The position numbers and the translations under genes are program-made. The notes beneath the pieces were generated by a model that was not told the origin of the DNA, made no database searches, and saw only the letters and a list, made by a program, of their open reading frames with translations. Below are positions 42,731-53,811 of a DNA stretch of 64,000 nucleotides, in pieces. Position 1 is the first letter of the stretch. Each line of letters starts with the position of its first letter. This DNA is from Nosema muscidifuracis (lineage: Eukaryota; Microsporidia; Nosematidae), in assembly GCA_028335825.1 (NCBI GenBank), contig JAIOKI010000001.1:186001-250000 (forward strand). Direction: 5' to 3'.

Positions 42731-43204
42731 TTATCTCTCTTCTTTTAAAATATTAATCATTTCATTTCCGCTATCTCTTTCGTCTACATAATACTTATTA
42801 AAAAATATATTCGTGATTTCTTTGTTACCATAACACATACTAAAAACTAAAGAAGTAGTCGACTTGTATTTATCAAAATTTAATTCATCAAATATTTTAA
42901 GAAGATAAAATATTTTCTGTATTTCTGGTTTATGTCTTACTATATCAGATAGAAGTACACAAGCATTATCGTATAAATTATCATTTTTTAATAATTCGAG
43001 TATTTTAGGAAATTGTAACTGTATTTTTCTATTATAAAGTATATCATCTTTAGTAAACACTACGGTAAGTTCTTCTATCAATTCATTCTTACGTTCTATT
43101 GAATCAATACTATGTATTTCTTTGAGTGTGTCTTCTATAGCATGTACATGTGGATTTAGTATTAAGTCTATATCATCGAAAGATTCTTCTACTTTTTGTA
43201 ACAT
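42731..43204 (-). CDS. Helical protein, possibly Fes1/armadillo-like
   Basis: The frame opens further upstream (43252) but CCCC (plus-strand 43209-43212) precedes the ATG at 43204, giving 157 residues. The protein is all helical with ARM-like spacing: ILELLKNDNLYDNACVLLSD, IVRHKPEIQKIFYLLKIFDE, TTSLVFSMCYGNKEIT. The pattern recalls the Hsp70 nucleotide-exchange factor Fes1/HspBP1, but similarity is weak and the protein is short. Otherwise it is unrecognised. It is convergent with the sugar transporter. Confidence 0.65.
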   Translation of the reverse strand: MLQKVEESFDDIDLILNPHVHAIEDTLKEIHSIDSIERKNELIEELTVVFTKDDILYNRKIQLQFPKILELLKNDNLYDNACVLLSDIVRHKPEIQKIFYLLKIFDELNFDKYKSTTSLVFSMCYGNKEITNIFFNKYYVDERDSGNEMINILKEER

Positions 43205-43267
43205 AAGAGGGGTAAAAAATATAAAAACTTTTATGAATCTGAAGATGGTCAAATAAATTTAAAAAAA

Positions 43268-43456
43268 ATGGCTGGTTTTATATTTAAAATTTCTTTGGTA
43301 AAGCCTATTTTACTTTTAACAATATTTAATAAAAACTTTTTGTATATCATTTTTTTATATTCAACAATATTATCTGGTTATGAAATATTCTTACATCGAT
43401 TATCACAAAATCTTTTAATAATTTATTACGCAATCTTATTGATAAATCAATTATGA
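43268..43456 (+). CDS. Possible 62-residue membrane protein
   Basis: A short frame in the gap between two minus-strand genes, overlapping the end of the Ubc9-like gene by six bases. It has two hydrophobic stretches (about 8-35 and 45-61) separated by EIFLHRLSQN. There is no CCC signal. Tiny ER-membrane proteins such as DPM or OST subunits have this size, but I see no specific motif, and chance is a real alternative in AT-rich DNA. Confidence 0.25.
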   Translation: MAGFIFKISLVKPILLLTIFNKNFLYIIFLYSTILSGYEIFLHRLSQNLLIIYYAILLINQL

Positions 43457-43921
43457 TTTTCTAAATATCGGCTTATTATGAAATTCTTGTATATTTTTTC
43501 TAACAATATCATCATACTTCTTACGATTTGTTCTATACAGATGTCCTGCTGGAGGATTAGCTGGACTTTTTATATTGGGTAATTCTAAAAGAGTCTGTAA
43601 CCCGCTAAGTACACTCATAACATTCATGGAAGGTTTCCATTTTGATGATATAATATCAAGACATACATTCCCATCTTCATATACATTGGGATGGTACACA
43701 AAATTCTTAAACTTGACGTTGGGTGGATTCATAGGATAAGATTTTGTAAATGTAAGTTCGACAGTATAGTACGAACCAGTGAATGGCTCTGAATCTGGTC
43801 CAGGGAATCCACATTCCCAGACTATATTTCGATTAGAATCTATTGGAAGAGCATAGAATAGATATTTACGTGTTTTTCTTAGATTTTGTTGTTCTGTTAA
43901 TAGTCTTTCATTGTGTAGCAT
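43451..43921 (-). CDS. UBC9: E2 conjugating enzyme, Ubc9-like (SUMO)
   Basis: A 156-residue E2 fold; the start at 43921 follows TAACCCCTTTG. The active-site cysteine is C87 in HPNVYEDGNVCLDI, followed by W in SSKWKP and a helical C-terminus. The N-terminal VWECGFPGP and the broad loop with NPPNVKF are closer to Ubc9 than to the ubiquitin E2s. The LNEEEDWKP insertion of typical Ubc9 is shortened here to ISSKWKP, so the SUMO assignment is likely rather than certain. The length is normal for the family. Confidence 0.75.
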   Translation of the reverse strand: MLHNERLLTEQQNLRKTRKYLFYALPIDSNRNIVWECGFPGPDSEPFTGSYYTVELTFTKSYPMNPPNVKFKNFVYHPNVYEDGNVCLDIISSKWKPSMNVMSVLSGLQTLLELPNIKSPANPPAGHLYRTNRKKYDDIVRKNIQEFHNKPIFRKS

Positions 43922-43927
43922 CAAAGG

Positions 43928-44085
43928 GGTTAAATAAAAAATATTATGTTAAGTATAATCTTATTATAAACAATAACTGTCTTAAGATGGTGATCATTTT
44001 TATAGAGGTTAAATAAAAAATATTATGTTAAGTACAAATCTTATTATAAACAATAACTGTCTTAAGATGGTTATCATTTTTTCGA
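43928..44085. repeat. 79-bp direct duplication upstream of the E2 gene
   Basis: Two nearly identical copies of a 79-base unit starting GGTTAAATAAAAAATATTAT and containing AACAATAACTGTCTTAAGAT. The first copy begins at the CCCC start signal of the E2 gene, so the duplication doubles the leader and proximal promoter. Confidence 0.9.
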
Positions 44086-44627
44086 GGGTATAAAATATTT
44101 TGATATTTAATCTAATTATATGTAAGAAAAACAAAAATAATTAAGAAATCCATATTTGCTTAAAAAATTTACTAATCTTTATATTTAACTAAGGAATTTA
44201 ATTAAATTAAAATTTATTTCTCACTTTCATTAAGATAAAATAAATGAAAACTTTTAGTCTAAAATTTATCTATAAATTTTCAGTTGATGAGCCTGTTCTG
44301 TCATTAATGATGATATTTTTGTCAAGAAATGCATTTGATATCTCAATATTTTACCATACACAAATAGCTAGATCTTTAATAAATAATCCGCCAGTATTCT
44401 ACAATAAATTAATTAATAATATTTAAACTTTTGATTATCTTAAAAAAGTTCCAACTAATAAACACATTTTAATACATCTTCATCCAATATTTTCAAGAAA
44501 GATCATACCACACCATTTTTTATATTTATATTAATTATCCGATTTTTTAATAAAAATATTCAGAAAAAAAAATTAATAAGAATATTAAAATTTTCATAAA
44601 TTAAATCTTGTTATAAAAGTTTTTTAA
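44086..44627. other. Spacer
   Basis: AT-rich. A 60-codon plus-strand frame at 44244-44426 has no start signal and is probably chance. Nothing else is seen. Confidence 0.4.
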
Positions 44628-45173
44628 TTAATTATATTGAAATGATGTAGCAAAATAAAGATTTCTAAGATTGTAGCACATATTTGAATAGTTTTTTAGT
44701 ATATCAAGTATTTCCTTCAAACTCTCACTAAATTCTACTTCTAAAACATCCGTAGATGGATTATCATCTACTAATGTTTTATATTTATTGATAAAAGTGG
44801 TAATTTCAAATAAAGATACAGAAGCTAAGGATATTTTTTCGTACATATTCAAAAAAGATTCTATATCATAATCTTCGTATTTTAAGTCTAACATAACAAA
44901 ATCATGCTTATTACGTATATATTTTTTAATCTCAGAATAATCTTTTTGAAAATCATTAACGAAATCATAACAACACATAAGTTCAGATATTACTAAAATT
45001 TTTTTGTATAATAAATTAAGATGCCCATCTTCATATGCATTTATACTATTAATGGAATCTTCTATGTACTTATTTAATATAATAGAGTCGTTAGTTATTT
45101 CATGCTTTTTAATAGTTTCTATTGTGCTTGATGAAATAATAGATAAAAATATAAGTGATAATTCAAAGTTCAT
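44628..45173 (-). CDS. Secreted helical protein, paralogous family member A
   Basis: A 181-residue protein with an N-terminal signal peptide (MNFELSLIFLSIISSSTIET), then an all-helical acidic body. It is paralogous to 49096-49653: both contain DYS(E/K)I(K/R)KYIR(N/D)K, a SLxEIxxFINKYKTL motif and end in CYNLRNL. A more distant third copy is at 51401-52006. The start follows CAGCCC. Unknown family; a small secreted protein of this kind in an intracellular parasite is a candidate host-directed factor (inference). Confidence 0.8.
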   Translation of the reverse strand: MNFELSLIFLSIISSSTIETIKKHEITNDSIILNKYIEDSINSINAYEDGHLNLLYKKILVISELMCCYDFVNDFQKDYSEIKKYIRNKHDFVMLDLKYEDYDIESFLNMYEKISLASVSLFEITTFINKYKTLVDDNPSTDVLEVEFSESLKEILDILKNYSNMCYNLRNLYFATSFQYN

Positions 45174-46534
45174 GGGCTGAAAAACGTTATTTTATTTATA
45201 TTTAAAAATCTTTAATTAATTTTTCCAAAAATAGAAAAATGAAAGTTTTTATGTTTAGAAATTGTTTTTCTCAAAAAATAATGATCCTTTTTTTATTGAT
45301 AAATTATTACGAGAATGGGTCATATATTTATATAGATGAGTCATATAGTGGATTTAACAAGACTACTTTTAGATACAAAGAAACTAAAATATCAAAAAAA
45401 TTCTAATATAATAAAAAAATAAAAATATTTATTGGAAAAATAAAATCAGTATAGAAAAAAATTCTAATATAATAAAAAAATAAATTTAATATTAAAAAAC
45501 GTTATAATTATCGAAGTGTGTCTTAATAATTAACTTTACGTTATTTGTTGGCTTATCTTATTGATTTAATTTTTATAAATTTGATTTGATAATTTTATAA
45601 ATTATTTATATTGATAATAAATTTAAGTTTAACTGAAGAAATATTTATAATTAAAGTTTTTAAAACAAATGATTTAAAAACTAAATAAATAATTGGGTGT
45701 TTGAATAATGAAGTTTAAGCTACAAATAGATTCAATAAAAAAAAATCTTTTTTTAAATTCGAGTTCTTGTTTAATAAAATATTCCAATTCTCAAGAAAAA
45801 TAGAAAACAAGCTTATACGATATCAAGCACTTATCTAATTAACAGAAATGTTTTAATTTATTTTTATCTTGCATTTATTGTTATTAAATATTTTAAAAAT
45901 ATTTAATTTTTTTAGAATAAATAATAAATGAATATTTCGGCGTCAAGTATAAAATATCTAGAGAATGACTACAATACTAATAATAAAAGACAAACATTAG
46001 CATACCAGAATATCTTTTTTGTAGATTACAAGAAAAGTAGATAATTTTAATATATAAAAGTCTTTAAATATTTGTTAATGATCTTATTAGTCTACATTAA
46101 GATATATTAATAATTAATAATTATAATCTTTGGTTCTATTATTTTCATAAAATAAATAATTTTTTTTAGTTTCTACTTGACTAATTTAAATTAATTAAAT
46201 AGTATAAAAATATAAAATATTAAAAAAATCGAAAAATAATTATAAGAATCAATACTTAGTTCAAATAATTTCGAAATTTAAAGTTCAAATTTATTTACAT
46301 CGAGATAAGTTGAAATATACAATATTTAATAATTACCTCTTTAAAAACAAACATATTCTAATTTTTTGTTTGTAAAACATACTTTTTTTTATATCAAACA
46401 GTACAAGAATTTAATAGATAAATTTTAGTAGTATTCATCTATTAATGTTATTTTAACAGTCATTGATTTAAAAAAAAGATAATATTTATTTTTTATTGAT
46501 ATTTTAAATTAAAAAAATTGATCACCTATTGATT
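45174..46534. other. Spacer with no recognised gene
   Basis: AT-rich with stops in all frames. I see no structured RNA or clear repeat. Confidence 0.5.
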
Positions 46535-46960
46535 TTAATTAGAAATTTCTTGATCTTGATTATTTTGCATATCGAGTGAATTTAAAAAATCTTCATCTGT
46601 ACTTAATATATTAATTAAATTTGGATAATCTTGATCAATAATTTCGACAAGATCATCAATAAACTCGCCAAGGTTAGATGGTGAATACCTTTTTGGAAAG
46701 GTTTGTTCGTTATCTTCTACATTAGAAATATTTTCATTATTTTTTTTTGAACTGTCAATTTCATCATTTTCCATTTCAATTCTCATCTCATTTTCTATTA
46801 CTTTACTTATCACGTCATAAAGACTCGAAATGGAATTATTTTCTTGATCTGAGTATTCATCATCACTAGAAAATCTGATTGTTGTTTTATTACTATCAAA
46901 ACAAGTCTTAAAATTATTTGAGGAACTTTTAATCAAATTTAATAAAATACTAAGAAGCAT
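46535..46960 (-). CDS. Acidic hypothetical protein, possibly secreted
   Basis: A 141-residue protein with a hydrophobic start (MLLSILLNLIKSSS) that may be a short signal peptide, followed by a strongly acidic, Asn/Ser-rich body and a short amphipathic region (NLGEFIDDLVEIIDQDYPNL). No domain is recognised. The start is the ATG after AAAGCC, a weak form of the C-rich signal. It is one of six minus-strand genes spread over 14 kb. Confidence 0.6.
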   Translation of the reverse strand: MLLSILLNLIKSSSNNFKTCFDSNKTTIRFSSDDEYSDQENNSISSLYDVISKVIENEMRIEMENDEIDSSKKNNENISNVEDNEQTFPKRYSPSNLGEFIDDLVEIIDQDYPNLINILSTDEDFLNSLDMQNNQDQEISN

Positions 46961-49095
46961 GGCTTTTTTAAAAAAAAATTAATTTATTAAAAATAAACAA
47001 ATTAAATTTTTTGTTTTTATTATATAATTTTTTTAGAAAAATCAATAAACTGTGAATTAATCAATTAACATTTGTTTAACTTGTTTAGAAATTCACGTTT
47101 TTAATTTATAATAAATAAATATTATTCCATCAAAATATTTTTTTAACAATCATTCATTAAATAACAAATCTAAAATGATTTTAAATAAAGAAAATTATTT
47201 ATTATATAACATATCTAATATACTATTTATTTATATATTTTCTTCTAAAAATTTTGCTGGTCCTGAGTAGAAAGTTGATGATTGAATAAGCAGAATAAAA
47301 GAAATGTAAAATGGAATTTCTATTGGAAATAATGACGATTTTAAAAACTTCTACTATTTTTAAGATAGATTTAAAATTTTTAATAAAAGTCAAAAAATTA
47401 TGATAAAGTAATAAAAAATTGTAATAAATCCTTACTAGGTACAAAAAATTCCTAGAAACTTCAGATTCATAAGATGCATTAATGTATATAATTAAAAGAC
47501 GTATAGTTGTTTTTTGGATATTTAATATTTTAATTAAGATATGCTTGATAATAGAAAAAAACAATTATTAATTTTGTACAGAAATAATTTAAATTAAATA
47601 TTAGTACTAAAGGACTTTTTGAACTAAAACCATGGTGTTTAATTCAATTTCAATATTGGTTTATTTTAATCCATATATAACAATGATGGTAAAGTTGCTA
47701 ATTACACCTTGAATTATTTTTTAGAGAATATTCAAGATAAAGATTTAAGTTTAATAAAAAAGCAATATTTTTAATTTTGAAATAAATATTAAAAGTACGT
47801 TAAGTCTTATATAGAATCTGATACAATATTGAGCTGCTTATTTTATAAATCAATGCCCTATTTTTACTATACCAATATGGACTACACAAATATGATAAAT
47901 TTGTCGATATTTTTAATTAAAAGATAAGCCATAATCTAAATGAAATAATTCTTATCTATATATAAAATATTTAATGTTATAACTCTCTTACAAAAATATA
48001 TACATAATCAATTATATATAGAATCACCACATATCTCCGTGTGTATTTATGTTATAAAAAATAAAAGATGGTGGATTTCATAAAATGTATAAGATATTTA
48101 ATAAACTACTTTCTTCTGACTCCAGAATAATAGAAACCAACTTATATGTGAATGATTAAAATTTTAAGATTATTTTATCATAACTCATAAATTAAGTTGT
48201 TTTTTAAAATGTAAAATGATCATCCAAATAAGATAATGTATTCAATTCGTATTGATTATATAATTTTTTTCGATAGGAGTCAAATTCGTCTCCTTTAATA
48301 TTTATTTTGATGACGTAATCAAATTACTGTTAAAAATCTGTATAGATAAAAAAAATATAAGTTTAACTTTATATGAGTTAGTACTGAGTCTTTTTAGTAT
48401 ATATTTATTCGTCGTCATTTCACAATTTAAAGCGTCAGCAAAAAACGTAAATATATTACTTATTTCTCATTCTTTATTTATTCTCAGTAGTCTGATTATC
48501 AGTGTCAATTCACTTTCTAACAAATAATTCTTATATCTTAATTTTTTAAGTTCGGACTATTTAGAAAAAAAAATATGTATTTTTTTACTACTTGAATTAT
48601 TAAAAAAACAGTCTAAATTTTCAACCCCTATTTAGAATTAAATTTCTCTTAATTTTTTTTTAATTTTAATATATAAATTTTTTATTAAAAAAACACCTAA
48701 CCAATTATATACATATTAACAAAAAATAAAATTTAAGCCTAATAAAATACTTCTATATTATTTTTGGTTCAGTATTGTGTCTTCAATAATCAAATTAAAC
48801 ATTCCAGAAATGTGTTTCATTAAAATTTTATTTAATTTATTTTCTTTAATTAATGAATGACTAAACTTAATTACTACGTGACTTTTTATTTAATAGCTTA
48901 CATAAAATTTATATGATAATTATACAAAAATAATAATTTAATTTTTATTAATATTTACCCGCTTTTTAAATTAAAAAAAATATTAAAATAAAAATTTAAC
49001 CCAAAAGAGAATTTTTAATTAACAATTACTTTTATACAAAAAAATCCAAAACTTAAATAAATTATTTAAAATAAGTTTTTATCAAAAAATATTTT
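46961..49095. other. Long spacer
   Basis: 2.1 kb with no credible gene. A 113-codon minus-strand frame (47223-47564) has no ATG-type start signal and low-complexity hydrophobic content. 47600-48600 is slightly less AT-rich and may hold a decayed gene, but I cannot assign it. Confidence 0.4.
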
Positions 49096-49653
49096 TTAAT
49101 TTTCTATTGTATTTTGTAGTAATGTAAAGAAATGAAGATTTCTTAAATTATAGCACAAATTTAAATAGCTATTCAATATATCTAATATTTTCTTGATATA
49201 CTCATTGCACTCGATTTGTATGATATTCGTAGAATAATCTTCATTTAGTAAAGTTTTATATTTATTAATAAAAGAATTAATTTCACATAACGAAATAGAT
49301 CCTAATGATAATTCTTTATATGTATCTTCAAAAGATTTCATATTAAAATTCTCAAATGTAATATCAAATATAAAAAAATCTTCTTTATCACGTATATACT
49401 TTCTAATTTTAGAATAATCTGTTAAAAAACTATCGACTAAATCACGTAAATACATATTCGTATTAGATATTCTAACAATACTATCGTACCAATAATTTAA
49501 ATGAGAATCACCATATATATTCATATAATAAATAAAATTGGTGATATATTGGTCTTTTATATTATAATCATTAATTTTATTATGTTGTAAAGTATGATCT
49601 GTAGGACTAGATGAGATAAAAATAAATACTATAGATAATACCTCAAAATTCAT
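49096..49653 (-). CDS. Secreted helical protein, paralogous family member B
   Basis: A 185-residue paralogue of the protein at 44628-45173. Signal peptide MNFEVLSIVFIFISSS; then matching blocks LTDYSKIRKYIRDKEDFF, LGSISLCEINSFINKYKTL and LNLCYNLRNLHF. The start lies behind AATAACCCAT. Overall identity to member A looks like roughly a third to two fifths, concentrated in the C-terminal half, so the duplication is old. Function unknown. Confidence 0.8.
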   Translation of the reverse strand: MNFEVLSIVFIFISSSPTDHTLQHNKINDYNIKDQYITNFIYYMNIYGDSHLNYWYDSIVRISNTNMYLRDLVDSFLTDYSKIRKYIRDKEDFFIFDITFENFNMKSFEDTYKELSLGSISLCEINSFINKYKTLLNEDYSTNIIQIECNEYIKKILDILNSYLNLCYNLRNLHFFTLLQNTIEN

Positions 49654-51400
49654 ATGGGTTATTGGTTTTTTTTTAATTTATTTTAAAAAAATAATATATT
49701 TAAATAAAGTAATTCTTTGTTACTAAATTTATTAGTAAGAAAATAATTATTTAACCATATCTACTTCTAATTGTAATATTTTTTTATTGAGACTTATATT
49801 TCTTATTTAATAATTTTTTTATTCAACTTTTCTTTAAATATTATATTTATTATTCTTAGTCATCAATGACAATTTAAATGGAAAACTTAATATATTTTTA
49901 CAAAATAAATAGTGATGATTCATAATTTTGTTAAATCCAAATTTACCAAATTCACTATTATTCAGTCCCAAACGGACTAAAACATTAAAAAAAATTTGAT
50001 CTTATTTTTGCTGTAAAAATAATAATTTTGTTTTCAAATTCTCAATAACAAAAATACAAAAAAAATTATATTTAAATGCCTATTTCAAGTCACAAAAAAA
50101 TTTAAATTAATTAAACATAGATTCATTGATGTTGGGATCAAGTAACTTGGTGACGTCATGGCTTAATTTATCACCATTGCTACATAAAGAGTAACCCCTA
50201 AGAATAAATATGTTTTTTAGTAATCATTCTGCATACAACAATTGAGATAAATATAATATCTTTATATATTTTTATTCTCATATTGACAACTTTCATAACT
50301 ATAAATAGTCATTGATAAATTTAAATAAAATTTTAAGAATATTGAAAGAAAGGGGAAAGAAGAAAAAATATAAAGTCATAATTTATTTCAAATAGAATTA
50401 TATTTTGAGAAAATGTATGACACTAAAATTTTTAATATTATTTATTTTAAAAATACATCTAAAAATTTTAATATCCTTAGAAATATATAAAACATGGAAG
50501 AATATATATTATTAATTCTGACATGAAGAGTGCTCCATTAAAGATATACTTATTTTAATAATAAGTTTTAGTATCAAATATCAATTATTTTATGAATTAT
50601 CTAACAAACCTTTTACTTTAAAATTTAATAAAACTTCAAGTCTCATTTTTTTAATCTTAATTAAAATATTGCAGTAATAATCTTTACAATGCCTAATAAT
50701 TTTATTTTTGATTATATGAATAAATAAGTTGCAAATTAGACAAGTCTTCAATAGTCTGTAATAAGAGATCAGTAATTTGATCATATGTAATATAACGTCA
50801 TAAAATATCGGTTTTGAAGCTAAAGAAATAATATATTAATTGTTTTGATAAAGAAGATAAAACTAAATTAGAAACATTATCATTTGTTTCTTCAGTTAAT
50901 AAGAAAATAAAATCTCTACTTACGTTATAGACTTGATAAATCTTATTTGTTAAGTAAATAGTTTTATTTATACAAATCTTAAATATCTTTGTTAAGTAGA
51001 TTTTTCTTTAAGAAGTCGAATAATGAAATATTAAATAGATTTAAAAAAGGAATATTTTTATTTAGTCTACTAAAATCAACTTTATAAAAATTTAGATCTA
51101 GAAATGATAACATTTTAAAATAAATCATATTGGCTCTACAACCAATTTAATTAAAATATGTTAATTTGTAAAATGTATTATAAGTTAAGAATTTTTTATG
51201 TACGATCACCCACTCTTCTTATTCTAATAAATAGGTTAAGATGTTTATGAAATCATTGTTAAACTTTTTAAAGATTATAATTTTATTTTTAAGATATAGT
51301 CTTTATTCTGTTAAATATTGATAATATGAATTTTTTAATAATAGTCTTATTTACAATATATAAACTAACAACCAATTTTCGTTATTTTCTGTTAATATAT
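49654..51400. other. Long spacer
   Basis: 1.7 kb, AT-rich. A 64-codon minus-strand frame (50590-50784) and broken frames around 50800-51150 may be remnants of a decayed gene; none matches a family I know. Confidence 0.4.
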
Positions 51401-52006
51401 TTAATATGAATAAATTGAATCATAGTATTTTTCCATAGAATATACTTTTAGAACAGTATAAATATTCCTTAGAAAATTACAAATATTAATGAATTTCTCC
51501 AAATTTGTTAAATACTGGTTCAATAAAATTCTACTACTTTTTAAATAGTTTCTTCCTAGGATCTGCATAATTATATTTTTCTTATATTTTTTAATAAAAA
51601 GTTTTATATCAGCAAGAGGAATTTCTCCTAATTTATATTTTGAATATACATTCAAAAATATATCAGAAAATTCATAAAAATATTTTTTAGTTGAATATTC
51701 GTTTAAGCATGGTAAAAAATCTTTTAAATCTAAAAAAGATTCAAAATGTACTTTAAATTCATTATTTTCATTTATAAATTCATTTAAAAATAAGTCACTT
51801 CTGTTTTTTTCTAAATGTAAATCTAAAAGATTTAAATTTATGATCATTTCATTTGAATCAAATCTTTTAAGCAAATCTTTTGTTTCTGTAATATTTTTTA
51901 ATACAATGTTTAGAATAGCTTCATCTCAATAGACTACTGTTGATCTTATATTTAAAAATAGAAAATTATATACTAGAGTCTTACTCAAAAATGATAATAA
52001 AAGCAT
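51401..52006 (-). pseudogene. Secreted helical protein, family member C, interrupted by a stop
   Basis: CCCC (plus-strand 52013-52016) precedes an ATG at 52006 that opens a hydrophobic, signal-like N-terminus (MLLLSFLSKTLVYNFLFL). An in-frame TGA stands at codon 27 (51928-51926). The same frame then continues without interruption to 51401. The downstream part carries the family marks seen in members A and B: GEIPLADIKLFIKKYKK and ICNFLRNIYT. Either the gene has died recently, or the stop is a sequencing error or a true allele difference. It is more divergent than A and B are from each other. Confidence 0.6.
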
Positions 52007-52269
52007 TTTTATGGGGTAAATTTTTTTAATTGTTAATCAAATTAAAAAAATTAATATATTTCACGTTCATTCTTATAAATTATACTGGCAGAATTCAGCC
52101 TTTCGATTGGTACATTAGTGATAATATTTAAAGAGAGAAACACTATAAAGAACACCAAATTTCATAAGTAATTTGTATAAAAAAAGATTTTTAATGAGCT
52201 TTTAATCTCGATATAAGTGCTTAACATAAATTTTGTTTTAATAATATAATATAATATAAAATCACCTCT

Positions 52270-53400
52270 TTAGACGGTTATTCTCATCCTTACTAAGTCT
52301 TTTTAAATCATAATGTCTTTTCTTGACATATCTTCCATTTTCAAGCCTCAATATAGAAGAAACACCAGAACATATTTCAACCGCTGTGCCACGGTCCAAA
52401 AACTTTCTTAACTGTACTTATTACATCCTTTCAAATTTTTTTTTTGCTACTCTAATCTCTTGTTTATTTATAAATTGCTTTATGTACCAACGCTTAAACT
52501 TCTTAGTATAACTTCCTTGTGAACTATTCTCGATCATAACTGTTCCTGTATTGTCATCTAATGCTTCTACTGAGGTGCACTTTATTCCTGTGTAGAAACT
52601 TAGAATACATTTCTCAATTGCTTAGTAAACCTTATCTTAAAATAATACCTTTTACTATTTAGTATTCAATCTATCATTGTCATAATGATTCTTTTAAATC
52701 TACCATTACTTCTATGTGGTTCTATCATAACCTGCCTGTGTTTAATACTTAAATTCCTACAAACCTTACTCATCCGTTCATTACAAAATTCTATGCCGTT
52801 GTCATTGATTATTTTCTCCGGATTCTTACCCTCTTTGCATAAATTCTCCAAAAACGTGACTATTTCAGAAGCCTGTTTACTTTTAATAACTTTACCTCAT
52901 AATCTTCTAATAAAATAATCAATTCTGTCTACTAAGAAAACTCTCTCTTCTATAAATTCAATTAAATTCATCTTGACTTTTTCCAAATATCTCGTTGTAT
53001 TTATAAAATAGTTGTCTCTACTCGTCTTTCTATTGTATTTCTGTCATTTCTCGCATCTCTTTATATTTTCTCTTTTATTACTAGTCAATAATATTGCTTT
53101 CTCAGCTCATAATATACCGTAGTTCTACTTCTATAACTTAACTTCACATGGCAATCTATTTTTAATTTTTCTCTATCCTTCTCTTCCACTATCAAAAAAA
53201 CATATCTTTTCCTATCTACTTACTTTACGTATTTATTTCTTTTACCTTCAATTTGTTTATCTTTCCTGCATCGATTTTCTTCTTTTTCTCTTCCTCTTCA
53301 GCTGTATAAATTCTACTTAGAGAATCTGCTACTACCATTTCTTCCCCTGGTATATGCTCAATTTCAAAGTCAAAGTCTGTAACTAATTAATTGTTTAACA
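52270..53400 (-). mobile_element. Ty3/gypsy retrotransposon fossil (RNase H and integrase)
   Basis: Reading on the minus strand, traces appear in gypsy order: the end of RNase H near 53300-53400 (a VVADSLSRI-like ending), part of the integrase core near 52666-52851 (containing INDNGIEFCNERMSKVCRNL), and the integrase tail near 52270-52350 (like ENGRYVKKRHYDLKRLSK). It is broken at many places, with no LTRs recognised, and looks old but better preserved than the copies in the inverted repeat. It lies between two secreted-protein genes. Confidence 0.85.
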
Positions 53401-53811
53401 TAAAACTTAAGAATTTCTTCACTTAATTCTATTTTTTAATTTCTTAAATATATTTTAAAAATTTGATATATTAAATTTTATAAGGTCATCATTTACTTAA
53501 TAGTAAAATTTAATACGTTTAGATTTTGATACAATCAATTCTAAGATTTGTTTCTCAATTCTTAAAGATATGAATAAATTTCTCTCTTTGTAGTCAAGTT
53601 AAATATTTTACATCTTTTAGAAGATTATAAACTTTAATTTAATATCTTTCTGTTATTGTCATTAGAATTTATATTATATTAAAATGAATAAAATTATAGC
53701 ATTTTTTAATTAAATATTCTTAATGATATCAAGTAGGATATTTTTTTAATTAAATATTCTTAATGATATTAAATAGAATCTTTTTTTAAATTAAATATTA
53801 AGGAAATTTTT
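53401..53811. other. Spacer
   Basis: AT-rich. Near 53700-53800 a short unit (TTTTTAATTAAATATTCTTAATGATATC) is repeated two or three times, running to the end of the next gene. Confidence 0.6.

Noticed and set aside
44244-44426. 60-codon plus-strand frame
   Set aside because: No C-rich start signal and no recognisable content; probably chance.
47223-47564. 113-codon minus-strand hydrophobic frame
   Set aside because: Opens with TTG rather than ATG, no start signal, composition like translated spacer.
50590-50784. 64-codon minus-strand frame
   Set aside because: No start signal; surrounding frames are broken; not recognised.
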